Assembly: GCA_039933775.1 (NCBI GenBank)
Contig: JBDTNK010000099.1
Span: forward strand, 1 to 5,677
DNA from: JBDTNK01 sp039933775
GTDB taxonomy: Bacteria; Chloroflexota; Limnocylindria; QHBO01
Reading direction: 5' to 3'
Length of the DNA: 5,677 nucleotides
This document shows, one piece after another, positions 5,191 through 5,677 of the stretch. The stretch's first letter is position 1. Each line of letters starts with the position of its first letter. The notes beneath the pieces were generated by a model. The model saw nothing but the letters and a program-made list of their open reading frames with translations. It ran no database searches and was not told the DNA's origin. The position numbers and the translations under genes were made by a program.

Positions 5191-5367
5191 ATGGCACGAG
5201 TGATTGAGGTGATCGTCGACGAGCTCGAGCGGCGCCTACGCGAGGAACGCGAGTCGGAAGCATGGCGAGTCGCCGCAACCGACCCCGAATTCCAAGCGGA
5301 AATCGCCGAACTGCAAGCTGCCTACGCTACCGCGGATCGCGAAACGTTCACAGGCTTGGGTGGTTAG
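5191..5367 (+). CDS. Small charged helical protein, possible third component or orphan antitoxin
   Basis: A 58-residue reading frame from the ATG at 5191 (MARVIEVIVDELERRLREER...), or 67 residues from the ATG at 5164. It should be almost wholly alpha-helical: an amphipathic helix VIEVIVDELERRLREERESE, then DPEFQAEIAELQAAYATADR and a short ETFTGLGG tail. The composition is acidic-basic and free of Cys, like C-terminal tails of antitoxins, but there is no DNA-binding domain. I do not recognise the family with certainty. The start is unclear: GGGAGG at 5169-5174 lies 16 bases before the ATG at 5191, and lies after the 5164 ATG. The best-spaced in-frame codon is an ATC at 5182, a rare start type. 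It follows the RelE-type toxin and probably shares its mRNA. No toxin gene follows it. Confidence 0.55.
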   Translation: MARVIEVIVDELERRLREERESEAWRVAATDPEFQAEIAELQAAYATADRETFTGLGG

Positions 5368-5406
5368 TCGCTCAGCCCCAGCCGAGCGATCGAGCGGCGT
5401 CCTCGC

Positions 5407-5448
5407 CGTGTCAGCCGATATATCACTATTGCTATATTTGCTGACACG
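5407..5448. repeat. 42-base imperfect palindrome with AT-rich centre
   Basis: CGTGTCAGC (5407-5415) and GCTGACACG (5440-5448) are perfect 9-bp inverted arms. In the same register the inner ATATA (5418-5422) pairs with TATAT (5433-5437), with one mismatch and one possible G-U pair between the blocks. The centre is strikingly AT-rich for this G+C-rich sequence. It lies 39 bases after the stop of the small gene at 5191-5367 and about 95 bases before the zinc-ribbon gene. No T-tract follows. It may be an operator, a transcript 3'-end hairpin or a recombinase core site; the sequence does not choose between these. Confidence 0.6.
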
Positions 5449-5450
5449 AC

Positions 5451-5484
5451 CGAGTCCGAGACTCGACGGCCGGTCCCGTGACCG
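5451..5484. repeat. Two short adjacent hairpins
   Basis: CGAGTC-CGA-GACTCG (5451-5465) is a perfect 6-bp hairpin with a 3-base loop. It is followed by CGGTC-CCGT-GACCG (5471-5484), a 5-bp hairpin with a 4-base loop. They follow the 42-base palindrome directly, so the gap after the small gene is largely inverted repeats. The individual stems are short enough to arise by chance in GC-rich DNA. The remaining 44 bases up to the promoter show nothing recognisable. Confidence 0.4.
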
Positions 5485-5506
5485 ATGAAGCCCCACTCAC
5501 GCGACA

Positions 5507-5533
5507 TTGGCCGTGCGGCGCCCCACGTATACT
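5507..5533 (+). promoter_or_regulatory. Probable promoter of the zinc-ribbon gene
   Basis: The hexamer TATACT (5528-5533) matches the -10 consensus at 5 of 6 positions. A weak -35, TTGGCC (5507-5512), lies 15 bases upstream, slightly short spacing. Transcription would begin near 5540, only 2-3 bases before the GTG at 5543. That fits the leaderless style seen at the antitoxin genes, and there is no Shine-Dalgarno sequence. Confidence 0.5.
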
Positions 5534-5542
5534 CGCGGCGCT

Positions 5543-5677
5543 GTGAATTGCGCGGTTTGCGGATCCGAGAATGAGGCCGGTAGAAAGTTCTGCGGCGAAT
5601 GCGGTGCGCCGCTGGCGCTCGCCTGTTCCGCCTGCGGTGCGTCGAATGCGCCCGGCACGAAGTTCTGCGGCGAATGC
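5543..5677 (+). CDS. Partial double zinc-ribbon protein, possibly the N-terminus of an adenylate/guanylate cyclase-AAA protein
   Basis: The first 45 codons are visible; the gene continues past the right edge. They encode two tandem zinc ribbons: CAVCG (Cys3, Cys6) with CGECG (Cys17, Cys20), and CSACG (Cys28, Cys31) with CGEC (Cys42, Cys45), each with CxxC-x10-CxxC spacing and a K-F-C-G-E-C end. Each ribbon should bind one zinc. An 18-base sequence coding KFCGEC is identical at 5585-5602 and 5660-5677, 25 codons apart. In Chloroflexota, actinobacteria and others, such paired ribbons often begin large regulators with a class III cyclase domain, AAA ATPase and TPR repeats. They also begin small membrane or FHA-domain proteins, so the full function is open. 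The GTG start is chosen because it lies directly before the first Cys motif and just after the -10. Confidence 0.8.
   Translation, partial: MNCAVCGSENEAGRKFCGECGAPLALACSACGASNAPGTKFCGEC

Noticed and set aside
5137..5532. ACGTATAC occurring at 5137-5144 and 5525-5532
   Set aside because: The first copy is inside the last codons of the RelE-type toxin; an 8-base match is weak evidence for a shared site.
1..5677. CRISPR arrays, tRNA or rRNA genes, insertion-sequence ends
   Set aside because: No regularly spaced long repeats, cloverleaf-like segments, rRNA motifs or transposase frames were found on reading.

Overview
The window is high-G+C, densely coded DNA from a free-living bacterium. Several traits fit an uncultured Chloroflexota or actinobacterial-type genome: near-leaderless promoters (a -10 hexamer 6-9 bases before the start codon), frequent GTG starts, a Pro/Thr-linker lipoprotein, and a double zinc-ribbon protein of the kind often fused to nucleotide cyclases. 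This placement is an inference from style and protein families; no marker gene is present.

Layout. Positions 1-736 (minus strand) hold two adjacent metabolic genes: a VOC/glyoxalase-fold protein and, 3 bases after it, the start of a protein resembling the N-terminus of squalene-cyclase-like repeat proteins, cut by the left edge. Positions 805-1537 (plus) hold toxin-antitoxin module 1, a Phd/YefM-type antitoxin and a PIN-domain (VapC) toxin, preceded by a 16-bp palindrome. A 13-bp-stem hairpin at 1559-1594 separates it from a convergent lipoprotein gene (1607-2080, minus). From 2262 to 5367 (plus) runs a compact cluster: a CopG/ribbon-helix-helix antitoxin, a second VapC-type PIN toxin, a 564-residue NERD nuclease-UvrD-type helicase, a second Phd/YefM antitoxin, a RelE/ParE-fold toxin and a small charged protein of unknown role. 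An intergenic stretch with three successive inverted repeats (5407-5484) leads to a promoter and the first 45 codons of a double zinc-ribbon protein cut by the right edge.

How the genes work together. Three complete toxin-antitoxin modules lie within about 4.3 kb. The nuclease-helicase is built into the second: the antitoxin and toxin overlap by 4 bases, and the toxin stop and helicase start share one base (TGATG). The helicase's last codons in turn form part of the operator-like repeats of the third module. This suggests one transcription unit, or two nested ones, in which a PIN RNase toxin and a DNA- or RNA-processing nuclease-helicase are produced under one autoregulated promoter. The best candidate for an undescribed system is this CopG-PIN-NERD/helicase cassette, possibly an anti-phage or anti-plasmid element. 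The defence role is inferred from architecture and context, not shown by the sequence.

Regulatory reading. The copG and second phd promoters share the exact 10-mer ATTCGTACAT placed identically just after the -10 hexamer. Both appear to yield leaderless or almost leaderless transcripts, with operator repeats running into the start codon.
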